Source of the DNA: Pseudomonas sichuanensis
GTDB lineage: Bacteria > Pseudomonadota > Gammaproteobacteria > Pseudomonadales > Pseudomonadaceae
Reading direction: 5' to 3'
DNA: 64,000 nt
Assembly (NCBI RefSeq): GCF_003231305.1
Contig: NZ_QKVM01000001.1
Location: 158,206-222,205 of the forward strand
Below the pieces are notes generated by a model. It did no database searches. It saw only the letters and a program-made list of their open reading frames with translations, and was not told where the DNA came from. Within the stretch, counting starts at the first letter, position 1. Each line of letters starts with the position of its first letter. This document shows, in pieces, positions 42,457 through 52,230 of this stretch. The position numbers and the translations under genes were made by a program.

Positions 42457-45021
42457 TCAGGCAAAGACGATTTCGTCGCCTTCCACCTTGGCAGTGATCG
42501 CTGCGCCTGGCAGGAACTGCCCACCGAGGATCAACTGCGCCAGCGGGTTTTCGATCCAGCGCTGGATCGCACGCTTGAGCGGCCGTGCGCCATACACCGG
42601 GTCGTACCCCACCGCAATCAGCTTGTCCAGGGCCTCCGGGCTGAGGCTCAGGCTCAGCTCGCGCTCCAGCAGGCGGCTGCGCAGGCGGCCCAGCTGGATC
42701 TCGGTGATACCGGCGATCTGCTCGCGGCCCAGTGGCTCGAACACCACCACTTCGTCGATACGGTTGATGAACTCGGGCCTAAAGTGCGCGCCCACCGCAT
42801 CCATTACCGCCGCACGCTGCGCCTCGCGGTCACCCACCAGTTCCTGGATCTGTGCCGAGCCCAGGTTGGAGGTCATGACGATCACCGTGTTACGGAAGTC
42901 CACGGTGCGGCCGTGGCTGTCGGTCAGACGGCCGTCTTCAAGCACCTGCAGCAGCACGTTGAACACATCCGGGTGGGCTTTCTCCACCTCGTCCAGCAAC
43001 ACCACCGAGTACGGCTTGCGACGCACGGCCTCGGTCAGGTAACCGCCCTCTTCATAACCTACATACCCTGGTGGGGCACCGATCAGACGCGCCACGGAGT
43101 GTTTCTCCATGAACTCGGACATGTCGATGCGCACCATGGCCTCTTCGGTGTCGAACAGGAACTCGGCCAGGGCCTTGCACAACTCGGTCTTGCCCACGCC
43201 GGTCGGGCCGAGGAACAGGAACGAGCCGCTGGGGCGGTTCGGGTCGGACAGCCCGGCGCGGGAACGGCGCACGGCGTTGGCCACGGCGGTGACCGCTTCG
43301 TGCTGGCCGATCACCCGCTGGTGCAGCAAGTCTTCCATCTTCAGCAGCTTCTCGCGCTCGCCTTCGAGCATCTTGGCCACCGGGATGCCGGTCCACTTGG
43401 AGACCACTTCGGCGATCTCTTCCTCGGTCACCTTGTTGCGCAGCAGCTGGTTCTCGCTCTTGCCGTGCTGGTCGACCATTTGCAGGCTGCGCTCCAGGTC
43501 CGGGATGACCCCGTACTGCAGCTCCGCCATGCGGCTGAGGTCGCCTTTGCGACGGGCGGCCTCGAGCTCCTGGCGGGATTGCTCGATCTTCTGCTGGATC
43601 TGCGCCGAACCCTGCACCTCGGCTTTCTCGGAGGCCCAGATTTCTTCGAGGTCGGAGTACTCGCGCTCCAGCCGCTCGATTTCTTCGGTCAGTTTCTCCA
43701 GGCGTTTCTTCGCCGCTTCGTCCTCTTCTTTCTTCAGCGCCTGGGATTCCACCTTCAGCTGGATCAGACGGCGGTCGAGGCGGTCCAGCACCTCCGGCTT
43801 GGAGTCGATCTCCATGCGGATGCGGCTGGCGGCTTCGTCGATCAGGTCGATGGCCTTGTCCGGCAGCTGACGGTCGGTGATGTAGCGGTGGCTGAGCTTG
43901 GCCGCGGCGATGATCGCGCCATCGGTGATGGCCACCTTGTGGTGCACTTCATAGCGCTCTTTCAGGCCGCGCAGGATGGCGATGGTGTCTTCCTCGCTCG
44001 GCTCTTCGACCAGCACCTTCTGGAAGCGGCGCTCGAGGGCGGCGTCCTTCTCGATGAACTGGCGGTACTCGTTGAGCGTGGTGGCACCTACGCAGTGCAG
44101 CTCGCCACGGGCCAGGGCCGGCTTGAGCATGTTGCCGGCGTCCATGGCGCCCTCGCCCTTGCCGGCGCCGACCATGGTGTGCAGTTCGTCGATGAACAGG
44201 ATGATCTGGCCTTCCTGCTTGGACAGCTCGTTGAGCAGGCCTTTGAGGCGCTCTTCGAATTCGCCGCGGTACTTGGCGCCGGCGATCAGCGCGCCCATGT
44301 CCAGGGCCAGCAGGCGCTTGCCTTTGAGGCCATCGGGCACTTCACCGTTGATGATGCGCTGGGCCAGGCCTTCGGCGATGGCGGTCTTGCCCACGCCAGG
44401 TTCGCCGATCAGCACCGGGTTGTTCTTGGTACGGCGCTGCAGCACCTGCACGGTGCGGCGGATTTCGTCGTCACGGCCGATCACCGGGTCGAGCTTGCCT
44501 TCCTCGGCACGCTTGGTGAGGTCGACGGTGTACTTGTCCAGGGCCTGGCGCGACTCTTCGGCATTGGCGTCATTCACCGCCGCGCCGCCGCGCAGGTTGT
44601 TGATGGCGTTTTCCAGGGCCTTCTTGGTCACGCCTTGGCCGAGCAGCAACTTGCCGACCTTGCTGTTCTCGTCCATGGCGGCGAGCAGCACCAGTTCGCT
44701 GGAGATGAACTGGTCGCCCTTCTGCTGGGCCAGGCGGTCGGCCTGGTTGAGCAGGCGCGCCAGGTCCTGGGACATGTTCACGTCGCCGGTGGGGTTCTGG
44801 ATTTTCGGCAGCTGGTCGAGCTCCTTGGTCAACGCCTTTTTCAGGCTGTTGATGTCGAAGCCCACCTGCATCAGCAGCGGCTTGATCGAGCCGCCCTGCT
44901 GGTCGACAAGCGCCTGCAGCAGGTGCAGGGGCTCGATGGCCGGGTGGTCCATACCCACGGCCAGGGATTGGGAATCGGATAACGCGAGTTGCAGCTTGCT
45001 GGTCAGTCGGTCTATTCGCAT
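42457..45021 (-). CDS. clpB: ClpB disaggregase
   Basis: The 854-aa AAA+ chaperone uses ATP to pull polypeptides out of aggregates together with DnaK. The Clp_N repeats lie at residues 1-145. The first AAA domain has Walker [17 protein letters not shown] and Walker [15 protein letters not shown]. The coiled-coil M domain is at about 400-530, and the second AAA domain has [16 protein letters not shown] and [11 protein letters not shown]. Length is normal. It is expressed from a sigma-32-type promoter about 80 bases upstream and has its own terminator. Confidence 0.98.
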   Translation of the reverse strand: MRIDRLTSKLQLALSDSQSLAVGMDHPAIEPLHLLQALVDQQGGSIKPLLMQVGFDINSLKKALTKELDQLPKIQNPTGDVNMSQDLARLLNQADRLAQQKGDQFISSELVLLAAMDENSKVGKLLLGQGVTKKALENAINNLRGGAAVNDANAEESRQALDKYTVDLTKRAEEGKLDPVIGRDDEIRRTVQVLQRRTKNNPVLIGEPGVGKTAIAEGLAQRIINGEVPDGLKGKRLLALDMGALIAGAKYRGEFEERLKGLLNELSKQEGQIILFIDELHTMVGAGKGEGAMDAGNMLKPALARGELHCVGATTLNEYRQFIEKDAALERRFQKVLVEEPSEEDTIAILRGLKERYEVHHKVAITDGAIIAAAKLSHRYITDRQLPDKAIDLIDEAASRIRMEIDSKPEVLDRLDRRLIQLKVESQALKKEEDEAAKKRLEKLTEEIERLEREYSDLEEIWASEKAEVQGSAQIQQKIEQSRQELEAARRKGDLSRMAELQYGVIPDLERSLQMVDQHGKSENQLLRNKVTEEEIAEVVSKWTGIPVAKMLEGEREKLLKMEDLLHQRVIGQHEAVTAVANAVRRSRAGLSDPNRPSGSFLFLGPTGVGKTELCKALAEFLFDTEEAMVRIDMSEFMEKHSVARLIGAPPGYVGYEEGGYLTEAVRRKPYSVVLLDEVEKAHPDVFNVLLQVLEDGRLTDSHGRTVDFRNTVIVMTSNLGSAQIQELVGDREAQRAAVMDAVGAHFRPEFINRIDEVVVFEPLGREQIAGITEIQLGRLRSRLLERELSLSLSPEALDKLIAVGYDPVYGARPLKRAIQRWIENPLAQLILGGQFLPGAAITAKVEGDEIVFA

Positions 45022-45096
45022 GGGGATACCTTCCTATAAAGGGCAGGCGGAGCGATGGACAGCACCTATATGAAGAACCTGCCTGAGATGACCAAT

Positions 45097-45124
45097 AGAT
45101 AGGGGTGATTCTGGAAGATTCAAG
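45097..45124 (-). promoter_or_regulatory. Sigma-32 heat-shock promoter of clpB
   Basis: On the minus strand CTTGAA (45124-45119) is followed after 13 bases by CCCCTATCT (45105-45097). This is close to the RpoH consensus CTTGAA-N13-15-CCCCATNT. It lies 76-103 bases upstream of the clpB start. Confidence 0.85.
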
Positions 45125-45172
45125 CGTAGCGGGATTGACGGAGGTCAGCAGGGATGGCGGTGGATTGAGAAT

Positions 45173-45281
45173 GCCGGGGCTGCTGCGCAGCCCTTTCGCG
45201 ACACAAGGCCGCTCCTACAGGCAACCGCGACCCCCTGTAGGAGCGGCCTTGTGCCGCGAAAGGGGCGCAAAGCGCCCCCAG
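45173..45281. repeat. Inverted REP pair, GGAGCGGCCTTGTGCCGCG type
   Basis: Two GCGGCACAAGGCCGCTCCTA-like units in opposite orientation (the left arm reads GCGACACAAGG) lie within larger complementary arms. They lie between pgeF and the clpB promoter and may end the bamD-opposite pgeF transcript. Confidence 0.8.
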
Positions 45282-45283
45282 GG

Positions 45284-46024
45284 TCATTGAGGCTGTAGCC
45301 ACACCAGCGAAGCAAAGCGCCCACCCTGCGGGGTGCGACGATAAGAGAAGAAGCGCTGATCGCTGACCGTGCAGAACCCACCGCCGTACACAGCCGTCAC
45401 ACCGCGTGCGGCCAGGCGGATCCGCGCCAGCGCATAGATGTCGGCCATCAGCTTGCCCGGCCGTTCGCCGTCGACAAAGGCTGCAGCCGCCTCGGGATGC
45501 ACGGCCGTGAACGCATCACGCACTTCCAGGCCCACTTCGAATGCCTGCGGGCCAATGGCAGGCCCCAGCCACACCAGCACGTCTTCGGGCGGCACGGCCA
45601 GGCGGTCCAGGGTAGCTTCCAGCACACCGCCGGCCAGCCCGCGCCAGCCGGCATGGGCGGCGGCCACGCGGGTGCCGGCACGGTCGCAGAACAGCGCGGG
45701 CAGGCAATCGGCGGTCATCACGGTGCAGGCAATGCCGGGCTGGTCGGTCCAGCTGGCATCAGCCTCGGCAACCAGCGCCGGGTTGGCGTCAGCCACCACC
45801 AGCCCATGCACTTGCTTGAGCCAGGCGGGCTGGATGGCGAATTCATCACTGAGGCGACGACGGTTCTCGGCAACGGCCTGCGGGTCATCGCCCACATGGT
45901 CGCCAAGATTGAAGGCGGCATAGGGCGGCAGGCTGACGCCGCCCTCGCGGGTGGTGACACAGGCGCGTACCGAGGCCGGGGCCGGCCAGTCGGGGAAGAT
46001 CAGCGACTGCGTCAGGCCACTCAT
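45284..46024 (-). CDS. pgeF: Peptidoglycan editing factor PgeF (YfiH)
   Basis: The 246-aa laccase-domain protein has the copper/zinc-type ligands in NLGDHVGDDPQAV, VMTADCLPALFCD and AAAHAGWRGLAGGV. PgeF removes wrong muropeptide precursors in E. coli, and relatives act as purine nucleosidases. ATG 46024 overlaps the rluD stop by 4 bases, so the two are co-translated. Confidence 0.92.
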   Translation of the reverse strand: MSGLTQSLIFPDWPAPASVRACVTTREGGVSLPPYAAFNLGDHVGDDPQAVAENRRRLSDEFAIQPAWLKQVHGLVVADANPALVAEADASWTDQPGIACTVMTADCLPALFCDRAGTRVAAAHAGWRGLAGGVLEATLDRLAVPPEDVLVWLGPAIGPQAFEVGLEVRDAFTAVHPEAAAAFVDGERPGKLMADIYALARIRLAARGVTAVYGGGFCTVSDQRFFSYRRTPQGGRFASLVWLQPQ

Positions 46025-46983
46025 CCGATGAAGCTCTCGCGATCCTGTTCGAGCAGCGACAGCAGCCACTTGAAGTCGTCCGGCAGCTCCGATTTCCACT
46101 CCATGCGCTCACCGGTGGTCGGGTGATCCAGGGCCAGGAAGCGTGCGTGCAGGGCCTGGCGCGGGAAGTTCTTCACCGCCTCGACCATGGTCACGCTGGC
46201 AGCGGGTGGAATGCGGAAACGCACGCCGTAAGTCTGGTCGCCGACCAACGGATAGCCGACATGCGCCATGTGCACACGGATCTGGTGGGTACGGCCGGTT
46301 TCCAGCTTGACCCGCACATGGGTGTGCGAACGGAAGCGCTTGAGCACCCGGTAGTGGCTGACCGCCGGCTTGCCACCGTCGGTGACCGCCATGCGCTGGC
46401 GCAGGCCGCCGTGACGGCCGATCGGCGCGTCGATCTTGCCGCCGGCAATCACCACGCCCACCACGATGCATTCATAGATGCGGCTGACGCTGCGGCTCTG
46501 CAGCTGCTCGACCAGCTTGGTCTGTGCCTGCAGGGTCTTGGCCACCACCATCAGGCCGGTGGTGTCCTTGTCCAGGCGATGCACGATACCTGCGCGCGGC
46601 ACATTGACGATGTCCGGCACATGGTGCAGCAGGGCATTGAGCAAGGTGCCATCGGCATGGCCGGCCGCCGGGTGGACCACCAGCCCGGCAGGCTTGTTGA
46701 TCACCAGGATCTGGTCGTCTTCATAGACGATGTCCAGCTCGATGTCCTGGGCCACCCATTCACCCTGGGCTTCCTGTTCGGCCTCGAGGGCCAGGATATC
46801 GCCACTGTGAACGGTGTCGCGCGGCCGCAGTACCGCGTCGTTGACGGTCAGGCGGCCATCCTTGATCCACGAAGTCAGGCGCGAACGCGAGTACTCGGCG
46901 AACAGTTGGGCGGCGACCTGGTCGAGGCGTTGGCCGCCCAGTTCGGACGGGACCTCTGCGCTAAGTTGAATGATCTCGGACAT
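46021..46983 (-). CDS. rluD: 23S rRNA pseudouridine synthase RluD
   Basis: The 320-aa enzyme converts uridines 1911, 1915 and 1917 of helix 69 (E. coli numbering). It has an N-terminal S4 domain (QRLDQVAAQLFAEYSRSRLT) and the catalytic aspartate in GIVHRLDKDTTGLMVVAK, with the usual YAYCI-like follow-up and RTHQIRVHM. ATG 46983 (MSEIIQLSAE) is the family start. It is divergent from bamD, which is the usual arrangement. Confidence 0.96.
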   Translation of the reverse strand: MSEIIQLSAEVPSELGGQRLDQVAAQLFAEYSRSRLTSWIKDGRLTVNDAVLRPRDTVHSGDILALEAEQEAQGEWVAQDIELDIVYEDDQILVINKPAGLVVHPAAGHADGTLLNALLHHVPDIVNVPRAGIVHRLDKDTTGLMVVAKTLQAQTKLVEQLQSRSVSRIYECIVVGVVIAGGKIDAPIGRHGGLRQRMAVTDGGKPAVSHYRVLKRFRSHTHVRVKLETGRTHQIRVHMAHVGYPLVGDQTYGVRFRIPPAASVTMVEAVKNFPRQALHARFLALDHPTTGERMEWKSELPDDFKWLLSLLEQDRESFIG

Positions 46984-47132
46984 GCTCAATTCGGCGGGCG
47001 TACAGCCTTTGGTTTCGGCTGCGTGCTTGTGGTTAAATACGGCTTCTTTTGCCCCGGGGTTTGGCCGGGGGCGCTCATCATAACAGGACGGCTCCGCCCA
47101 AGACAGCGGCCGTCAAAGGGACGCAAGCCGCC

Positions 47133-48152
47133 ATGCAAGTGAAACACCTGCTGCTGATCGCCATCCTCGGGCTCACCGCTGCCTGTTCCTCGAACAAGGA
47201 AGTCATTGACGAGAACCTCAGCGAGGCCGAGCTTTACCAGCAGGCCCAGGCTGATCTGGACAACTCCAGCTACACCAGCGCCGTGAACAAGCTCAAGGCC
47301 CTGGAGTCGCGCTACCCGTTCGGCCGCTACGCCGACCAGGCCCAGCTCGAGCTGATCTACGCCAACTACAAGAACTCCGAGCCCGAGGCCGCCAAGTCCG
47401 CCGCCGAGCGCTTCATCCGCCTGCACCCGCAGCACCCGAACGTCGACTACGCCTATTACCTGAAAGGCCTGACCTCCTTCGACCAGGACCGTGGCCTGCT
47501 GGCGCGCTTCCTGCCGCTGGACATGACCAAGCGTGACCCAGGCGCCGCGCGTGACTCGTACAACGAGTTCGCCCAGCTGACCAGCCGCTTCCCCAACAGC
47601 CGTTACTCGCCAGACGCCAAGCAGCGCATGATCTACCTGCGCAACCTGCTGGCCAGCTACGAAATCCACGTGGCCAACTACTACCTGAGCCGCGAGGCCT
47701 ACGTGGCCGCCGCCAACCGTGGCCGCTACGTGGTCGAGAACTTCCAGGAAACCCCATCGGTCGGCGACGGCCTGGCGGTGATGGTCGAGTCGTACCAGCA
47801 CATGCACCTGGACGAACTGGCCGCCACCAGCCTGGAAACCCTCAAGCTCAACTACCCGAACCACCCGAGCCTGGTCGATGGCCAGTTCGTCGCCACCCAG
47901 GATGAAAACGGCAACCGCTCCTGGCTGTCCAAGGCCACCCTGGGCCTGATCGAGACCGAGACGCCGCTGCCACCGGGCGAGACCCGCGCCAACCAGGACG
48001 TGGTGCGCCAGTTCCAGGACGCTCGCTCCGAGATGCCGGAAGACCTGCTGCCCAAGGACGAGAATGGCGACCCGATCCTGCCGGAAGGCCCGAAAGAAGC
48101 CGAGAAAGACCGCTCGTGGTTCAGCTACATGACCTTCGGCATGTTCGACTGA
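47133..48152 (+). CDS. bamD: Outer membrane assembly lipoprotein BamD
   Basis: The 339-aa lipoprotein has signal [15 protein letters not shown], with the lipidated Cys at about 18. TPR repeats of the BamD type follow ([40 protein letters not shown]). It is an essential part of the BAM complex that inserts beta-barrels in the outer membrane. The acidic C-terminal extension of about 80 residues ([19 protein letters not shown]) is characteristic of pseudomonad BamD. Confidence 0.96.
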   Translation: MQVKHLLLIAILGLTAACSSNKEVIDENLSEAELYQQAQADLDNSSYTSAVNKLKALESRYPFGRYADQAQLELIYANYKNSEPEAAKSAAERFIRLHPQHPNVDYAYYLKGLTSFDQDRGLLARFLPLDMTKRDPGAARDSYNEFAQLTSRFPNSRYSPDAKQRMIYLRNLLASYEIHVANYYLSREAYVAAANRGRYVVENFQETPSVGDGLAVMVESYQHMHLDELAATSLETLKLNYPNHPSLVDGQFVATQDENGNRSWLSKATLGLIETETPLPPGETRANQDVVRQFQDARSEMPEDLLPKDENGDPILPEGPKEAEKDRSWFSYMTFGMFD

Positions 48153-48169
48153 CGCTGCGCGAGACAAAG

Positions 48170-48197
48170 AAGGGAGGCCCAAGGCCTCCCTTTTTTA
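48170..48197 (+). terminator. Terminator of bamD
   Basis: GGGAGGCC and GGCCTCCC form an eight-base stem with a three-base loop, followed by six T, 18 bases after the bamD stop. Confidence 0.92.
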
Positions 48198-48246
48198 TTG
48201 GCCGCATCCTAGACTGTCGCCTTCTTCTCTCGACAAGCTGGACACC

Positions 48247-48477
48247 ATGGTTCGCCTACTTTTCTGGATCGCCCTGATCGCCGCCGCGTTCTGGCTGTGG
48301 CGCAAGTTCAAGACCAGTCAGCAATCCCCCGCCGAGCCGCGCCTCGACGACCCGCTGAGGATGGTGCGCTGCGCCCACTGCGGCGTGCACCTGCCCAATG
48401 ACCGGGCGTTGCAGCAGGGCAAGGAGTGGTATTGCAGCCAACAGCATTTGCAGCAAGGGCCGGGCCGCCAAGGCTAA
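48247..48477 (+). CDS. PP0621-type small zinc-ribbon membrane protein
   Basis: The 76-aa protein has one N-terminal membrane helix (MVRLLFWIALIAAAFWLW) and a cytosolic zinc-ribbon-like motif with Cys and His in VRCAHCGVHLPNDRAL and WYCSQQH. The layout matches the PP0621 family next to bamD in pseudomonads. Its function is unknown. Confidence 0.85.
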   Translation: MVRLLFWIALIAAAFWLWRKFKTSQQSPAEPRLDDPLRMVRCAHCGVHLPNDRALQQGKEWYCSQQHLQQGPGRQG

Positions 48478-48502
48478 GCCCACCCTGCAGTGAGCTCGGT
48501 AA

Positions 48503-48613
48503 CTGTAGGAGCGGCCTTGTGCCGCGAAAGGCCCGCAAAGCGGGCCCTGGTTCCAGACTGAAATTGCTGGGGCTGCTTTGCAGCCCTTTCGCGGCACGAG
48601 GCCGCTCCTACAG
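48503..48613. repeat. Inverted REP pair, GGAGCGGCCTTGTGCCGCG type
   Basis: CTGTAGGAGCGGCCTTGTGC at the left and its near-complement GCACGAGGCCGCTCCTACAG at the right enclose about 70 bases between convergent genes. Confidence 0.82.
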
Positions 48614-48634
48614 AGCGAATCGCTCCCGGCGACT

Positions 48635-49732
48635 TCAGGCCAGGCGCCCCGCCGGTGCATACGGCGCAGGGTCGATGATCGGCTCACGCCCCAGCAGCAG
48701 GTCGCTGAACAGCTGGCACGATGCGGGCGCCAGCACCAGGCCATTGCGGTAATGGCCGCAGTTCAGCCATAGCCCTTCATGCCCCGGCACCGCACCGATG
48801 TACGGGATGCCTTCCGGCGAGCCCGGCCGCAAGCCCGCCCAGTGTCCAACGACTTCGGCATCGGCCAATGCCGGCAGCAACTCGATGGCCGAGGCCTTGA
48901 GGCTGGCCAGCGCTTCGGCGGTCGGGGTCTTGTCGTAGCCTTCGTGTTCCAGGGTACTGCCCACCAGGATGTGCCCGTCGCGGCGCGGGATCGCGTAGCG
49001 CCCCTTGGCCAGGACCATGCTCGGCAAGAAGTCTTCGGCGCACTTGAACAGGATCATCTGGCCTTTGACCGGTTCCACCGGCAATGCCAGGCCCAGGGTC
49101 TGCAACAGGTCGCCGCTCCAGGCACCGGCGCTGAGCACCACATCATCGGCGGCCAGCACGCCGTCGTCGGTCTGTACACCGACGATGCGCCCGCCTTCCT
49201 GGGCGAAGCCGGTGACTTGGCAGTGCTCGCGCAGGGTGACGTTGGGCAGCGCCAGCAGCGCGGCCTTGAGCGACTTGACCAGGCGCGGGTTGCGCACGTT
49301 GGCCACACCGGCCATGTAGATCGCGTGGCGGTAGCCCGGGCCCAGCACCGGCACGGCGTCGTAGGCCGCCGAGATATCCACCGCACTCAGCGGGCGCTGT
49401 TCGCGTGCAGCCCAGGCCAGGGCCTCGGCTTCATCGTCCAGGTCCAGCCAGTACAGGCCGGTGGTGTGCACCTCGGGGTCGACGCCGGTGCTGTCGAACA
49501 GGCGCTCGCCCAGCTGTGGATAAAAATCCTGCGACCAGTGCGCCAGCGCGGTCACCGCCGTGCTGTAGCGCCACGGGTACAGCGGCGAGACGATACCGCC
49601 CCCCGCCCACGACGACTCGCGGCCGACCTCGCCCTGGTCGCACAGCACCACCCGGTCGACCTCGGCCGCCAGGTTGAACGCCGTCAGCAGGCCGATGACG
49701 CCACCGCCGACAATTACTACTTGCTTGCTCAT
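48635..49732 (-). CDS. thiO: Glycine oxidase ThiO
   Basis: The 365-aa FAD enzyme of the DAO family oxidises glycine to the imine used for thiazole synthesis in thiamine biosynthesis. It has the dinucleotide motif VVIVGGGVIGLLTAFNLA, GRESSWAGGGIVSPLYPW, and a C-terminal GLWLNCGHYRNGLVLAPAS that contacts FAD. ATG 49732 follows a short gap after pilE, and it is on the same strand as the minor pilin genes. Confidence 0.93.
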   Translation of the reverse strand: MSKQVVIVGGGVIGLLTAFNLAAEVDRVVLCDQGEVGRESSWAGGGIVSPLYPWRYSTAVTALAHWSQDFYPQLGERLFDSTGVDPEVHTTGLYWLDLDDEAEALAWAAREQRPLSAVDISAAYDAVPVLGPGYRHAIYMAGVANVRNPRLVKSLKAALLALPNVTLREHCQVTGFAQEGGRIVGVQTDDGVLAADDVVLSAGAWSGDLLQTLGLALPVEPVKGQMILFKCAEDFLPSMVLAKGRYAIPRRDGHILVGSTLEHEGYDKTPTAEALASLKASAIELLPALADAEVVGHWAGLRPGSPEGIPYIGAVPGHEGLWLNCGHYRNGLVLAPASCQLFSDLLLGREPIIDPAPYAPAGRLA

Positions 49733-49785
49733 CGTTCGATCCAACACCTGAAGTAATTCCACGGTGCCGTGGCACCTTATGATCT

Positions 49786-50184
49786 TCAGCTTCCCCAGCA
49801 CAGCTCGGCATTGTCGCCAGCACCTGGGTTGCTGCGCACACCTGCCTGGTCGAGCTGGAAGTCGCCACAGCGATCGTGCGCCATCAACCCGTCGGGCAGG
49901 CGCATGGCCAGCAGCGTGAAGCTGTCGCTCTCGCGGCGTGCCTGTAGGCGGTAGTAGCGGTTACCCATGGGCAATGGCGTCACCAGCTGTTCGTTGTCGG
50001 CGTAGCCGCCGACGCGGGTGTGGTGGCGCGCAAGGCGCAGCGCCGCATCCTGCAGCAGGCCGACCACTTCGCTGCGCGCGGCACGCCGTAGCTGTTCGCT
50101 GTAACTGGGGTAGGCAATGGCTGCCAGCATGCCGATCAGCGCCATGACAATCAACAACTCGATAAGGCTCAGGCCACGCTGCAT
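49786..50184 (-). CDS. pilE: Minor pilin PilE
   Basis: The 132-aa prepilin has leader MQRG, then LSLIELLIVMALIGMLAAIA with Glu5. The body is ComP/PilE-like (AYPSYSEQLRRAARSEV, DRCGDFQLDQAGVR) with a C-terminal cysteine pair. It starts 1 base after the pilX stop and is the last gene of the minor pilin operon. Confidence 0.9.
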   Translation of the reverse strand: MQRGLSLIELLIVMALIGMLAAIAYPSYSEQLRRAARSEVVGLLQDAALRLARHHTRVGGYADNEQLVTPLPMGNRYYRLQARRESDSFTLLAMRLPDGLMAHDRCGDFQLDQAGVRSNPGAGDNAELCWGS

Positions 50185-50185
50185 G

Positions 50186-50656
50186 TCAGTCGTCCTCCAG
50201 GCGTTGGCGCCAGCTGATGCGTCGCGCCACGGCCGCGCCATCCAGCGCGTACATTACTTCAAGGGCCCGACGGCCGCGCACCTGATGGCTGACGGCCGTT
50301 ACCCGGACCAGCGTCACCTGCTCGCCTGCCGGCATACCGGCAGCCTTGATGCTTTCGCCAAGGTTCTGCAGCAGGACGTAGCCGCTGTCGGTGGCTTGCC
50401 AGGGCGGAACAGGATTGTCGCCTGGAAGACTGGGGGGCAGGCACGCCGAGCACTGCTCGGGCAAATGGGTCGGAAACAATGCTGCGCCCTCAATCAGGCT
50501 GGCCTCCGCCTGCTCAAAAGCGCGCGCACCCGCCAGTTGCTCGCTCATCAGTTGCTGCTGCACCAGAGCCTCACGTAACCCCTGAGCCGCCAGCAAACCC
50601 AACAGCAGGCTCAGGCTCAACGCCAACAGCAGGACGACACCGCGCTGGCGCTTCAT
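50186..50656 (-). CDS. pilX: Minor pilin PilX
   Basis: The 156-aa protein has leader MKRQRG, then VVLLLALSLSLLLGLLAAQG without Glu5, as is normal for the PilX/GspK position. A body with FEQAEASLIEGA follows. It is thought to cap or prime the pilus. Its start overlaps the pilW stop by 4 bases. Confidence 0.88.
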   Translation of the reverse strand: MKRQRGVVLLLALSLSLLLGLLAAQGLREALVQQQLMSEQLAGARAFEQAEASLIEGAALFPTHLPEQCSACLPPSLPGDNPVPPWQATDSGYVLLQNLGESIKAAGMPAGEQVTLVRVTAVSHQVRGRRALEVMYALDGAAVARRISWRQRLEDD

Positions 50657-51288
50657 GCGTCACCCAGCGGGTTGCGCACGGCCACGCTTATCTGGTGCTG
50701 CTGCTCAAGCTGGTGCTGGCGGTCGTACAGGGTAAGACGGATATCCACACGCTCACCCACCCTGGACACCTCCAGCGCCCGCACATTTTCTATCAGCCTG
50801 GCGTTCTGGAACCTGGTGGCGAGCCATAGGCTGCCATCGCGTAAATGGTAGGTCAGCCGACGTACGGGCAAGGCGAACAAATCGCCCGCCGACACATGCT
50901 GGCTGCCCATCACGTGCGCCCAACTGCTGCAATCGCTGAGCACTGTCCAATCCGATGGGCCAGCCAGGCCGGGTAGCGCAGCGCCGACCAGGGTGATGTT
51001 GCCAGGGGTGATCTGGATCGGGTTGGCAAAGGCCTGGGCAGCGTCGGACGCGCGGAAGTCCTCGGGCTCAAGGCGCAAGCAGCCGAACATGCCGGCCATG
51101 CGGATATCCTCGGCCATGCGCTGCAGCACCAGCCGGGCGTCATCCTGCATACTCGCGGTCGCGCCTTGCAGGCGCCAGGCCTGATAGACCGAAGCGAACA
51201 CTTGGCTTGCCGCTGCCAGCAGCATCAGCCCGAGCGCCAGCGCCAGCATCGTTTCGGTCAGGCCGACGCCTGTTTGCCGGCGCGTCAT
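50653..51288 (-). CDS. pilW: Minor pilin PilW
   Basis: The 211-aa protein has leader MTRRQTG, then VGLTETMLALALGLMLLAA with Glu at +5. It has the long PilW body (LQRMAEDIRMAGMFGCLRLE). Its start overlaps the pilV stop by 4 bases. Confidence 0.9.
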   Translation of the reverse strand: MTRRQTGVGLTETMLALALGLMLLAAASQVFASVYQAWRLQGATASMQDDARLVLQRMAEDIRMAGMFGCLRLEPEDFRASDAAQAFANPIQITPGNITLVGAALPGLAGPSDWTVLSDCSSWAHVMGSQHVSAGDLFALPVRRLTYHLRDGSLWLATRFQNARLIENVRALEVSRVGERVDIRLTLYDRQHQLEQQHQISVAVRNPLGDA

Positions 51289-51641
51289 GGCAGCACCCAG
51301 CCCTGCAAACCAAGCACCTGCCGCTCAGCGCCCACTGACCAGTGCACCTCCAGCATCAGCCGGCCAGCGCTGTGGCTGACCCTGCCCTCAGCTGAAGCGC
51401 CCAGCACGGCAGGTACCTGTACCTGCCAGGCCGCCTGGTCGGCAGGCGATAGCGCACCCGCCGCCCTCACCCGCTCCAGCATGCCCTGCAACAACTGCAG
51501 CGCCTGGCTTTCACGCTGGGTATTGTCGCTTGCCTGCAAAGCACGCACCTGCAGTGCCGCTGCCATGAACACACCCAGCGCTAGCACCGTCATGGCCACC
51601 AGCACCTCCAACAACGTCATGCCACCTTCCCTGGCCCACAT
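51285..51641 (-). CDS. pilV: Minor pilin PilV
   Basis: The 118-aa protein has leader MWAREGG, then MTLLEVLVAMTVLALGVFM with Glu5. GGGGAG stands 8 bases ahead of ATG 51641, which decides the start against the upstream GTG at 51650. It is the first gene of the pilV-W-X-E operon, which lacks pilY1. Confidence 0.88.
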   Translation of the reverse strand: MWAREGGMTLLEVLVAMTVLALGVFMAAALQVRALQASDNTQRESQALQLLQGMLERVRAAGALSPADQAAWQVQVPAVLGASAEGRVSHSAGRLMLEVHWSVGAERQVLGLQGWVLP

Positions 51642-51750
51642 TCCATGCACTCCCCGGATCTTTCCCCGCCCACTACCTGAAGTGGCCGACTGGCACGCCT
51701 GCCAAACGACCGCGAAGCTTCAGCGAAGCACTTGCTGGGAGGAATGCACG

Positions 51751-52230
51751 GTGAGGCAACAAGGCGTAACACTGATACAAATGATGTGCGCGCTGGCCGT
51801 GGCCGGCCTTCTGACGCACTTGGGAATATCTGCCTACAGCAAGGTCAACGAAGAGCTGTATCAGTCTGCGACTGCGCGGGAGCTGGTACAGGCGCTACGT
51901 GACGCGCGCAACCAGGCGCTGCTGCGCCAACAGGCGGTGCTGGTACTGCCGGTAGAGGGAGACTGGGGCAAGGGTTGGCGCCTGTCGCTGGAGCACGACG
52001 GCCAGTTGCTGCGCGAACATCGCCTGGGCAGGCCAATCTGGATTGTCGCCAGCGATCCAAGGGAAATGAGGTTCAGCGGGCGCGGCGCGCCATTGGGATC
52101 TGGCTTCGGTGGCATCACACTGCATATCTGCCAGCGCAACACCGGGGCCAGCCTGTATCAGGTGGTGCTGAGCCCCAGTGGAAGAATCCGCCTGCTCAAC
52201 GACGAAAAACGTCGCTGCGCAGGCGACTGA
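51751..52230 (+). CDS. fimT: FimT/GspH-type pseudopilin
   Basis: The 159-aa protein starts at GTG 51751 behind GGGAGG. The leader MRQQG is followed by VTLIQMMCALAVAGLLTHLG, so position +5 is Gln rather than the usual Glu. The body has the GspH/FimT marks (QSATARELVQALRDARNQAL, and VLSPSGRIRLLND near the end). It is divergent from pilV and its stop abuts the ispH stop. FimT proteins are linked to DNA uptake and pilus priming. Confidence 0.85.
   Translation: MRQQGVTLIQMMCALAVAGLLTHLGISAYSKVNEELYQSATARELVQALRDARNQALLRQQAVLVLPVEGDWGKGWRLSLEHDGQLLREHRLGRPIWIVASDPREMRFSGRGAPLGSGFGGITLHICQRNTGASLYQVVLSPSGRIRLLNDEKRRCAGD

Noticed and set aside
42784..44982. Long plus-strand open frame of about 730 codons opposite clpB
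   Set aside because: It is the mirror of the high-GC clpB codons, lacks family features and has no ribosome site.
48635..49732. D-amino acid dehydrogenase instead of ThiO
   Set aside because: Length of 365 aa and the GRESSWAGGGI segment fit glycine oxidase better than the longer DadA proteins.
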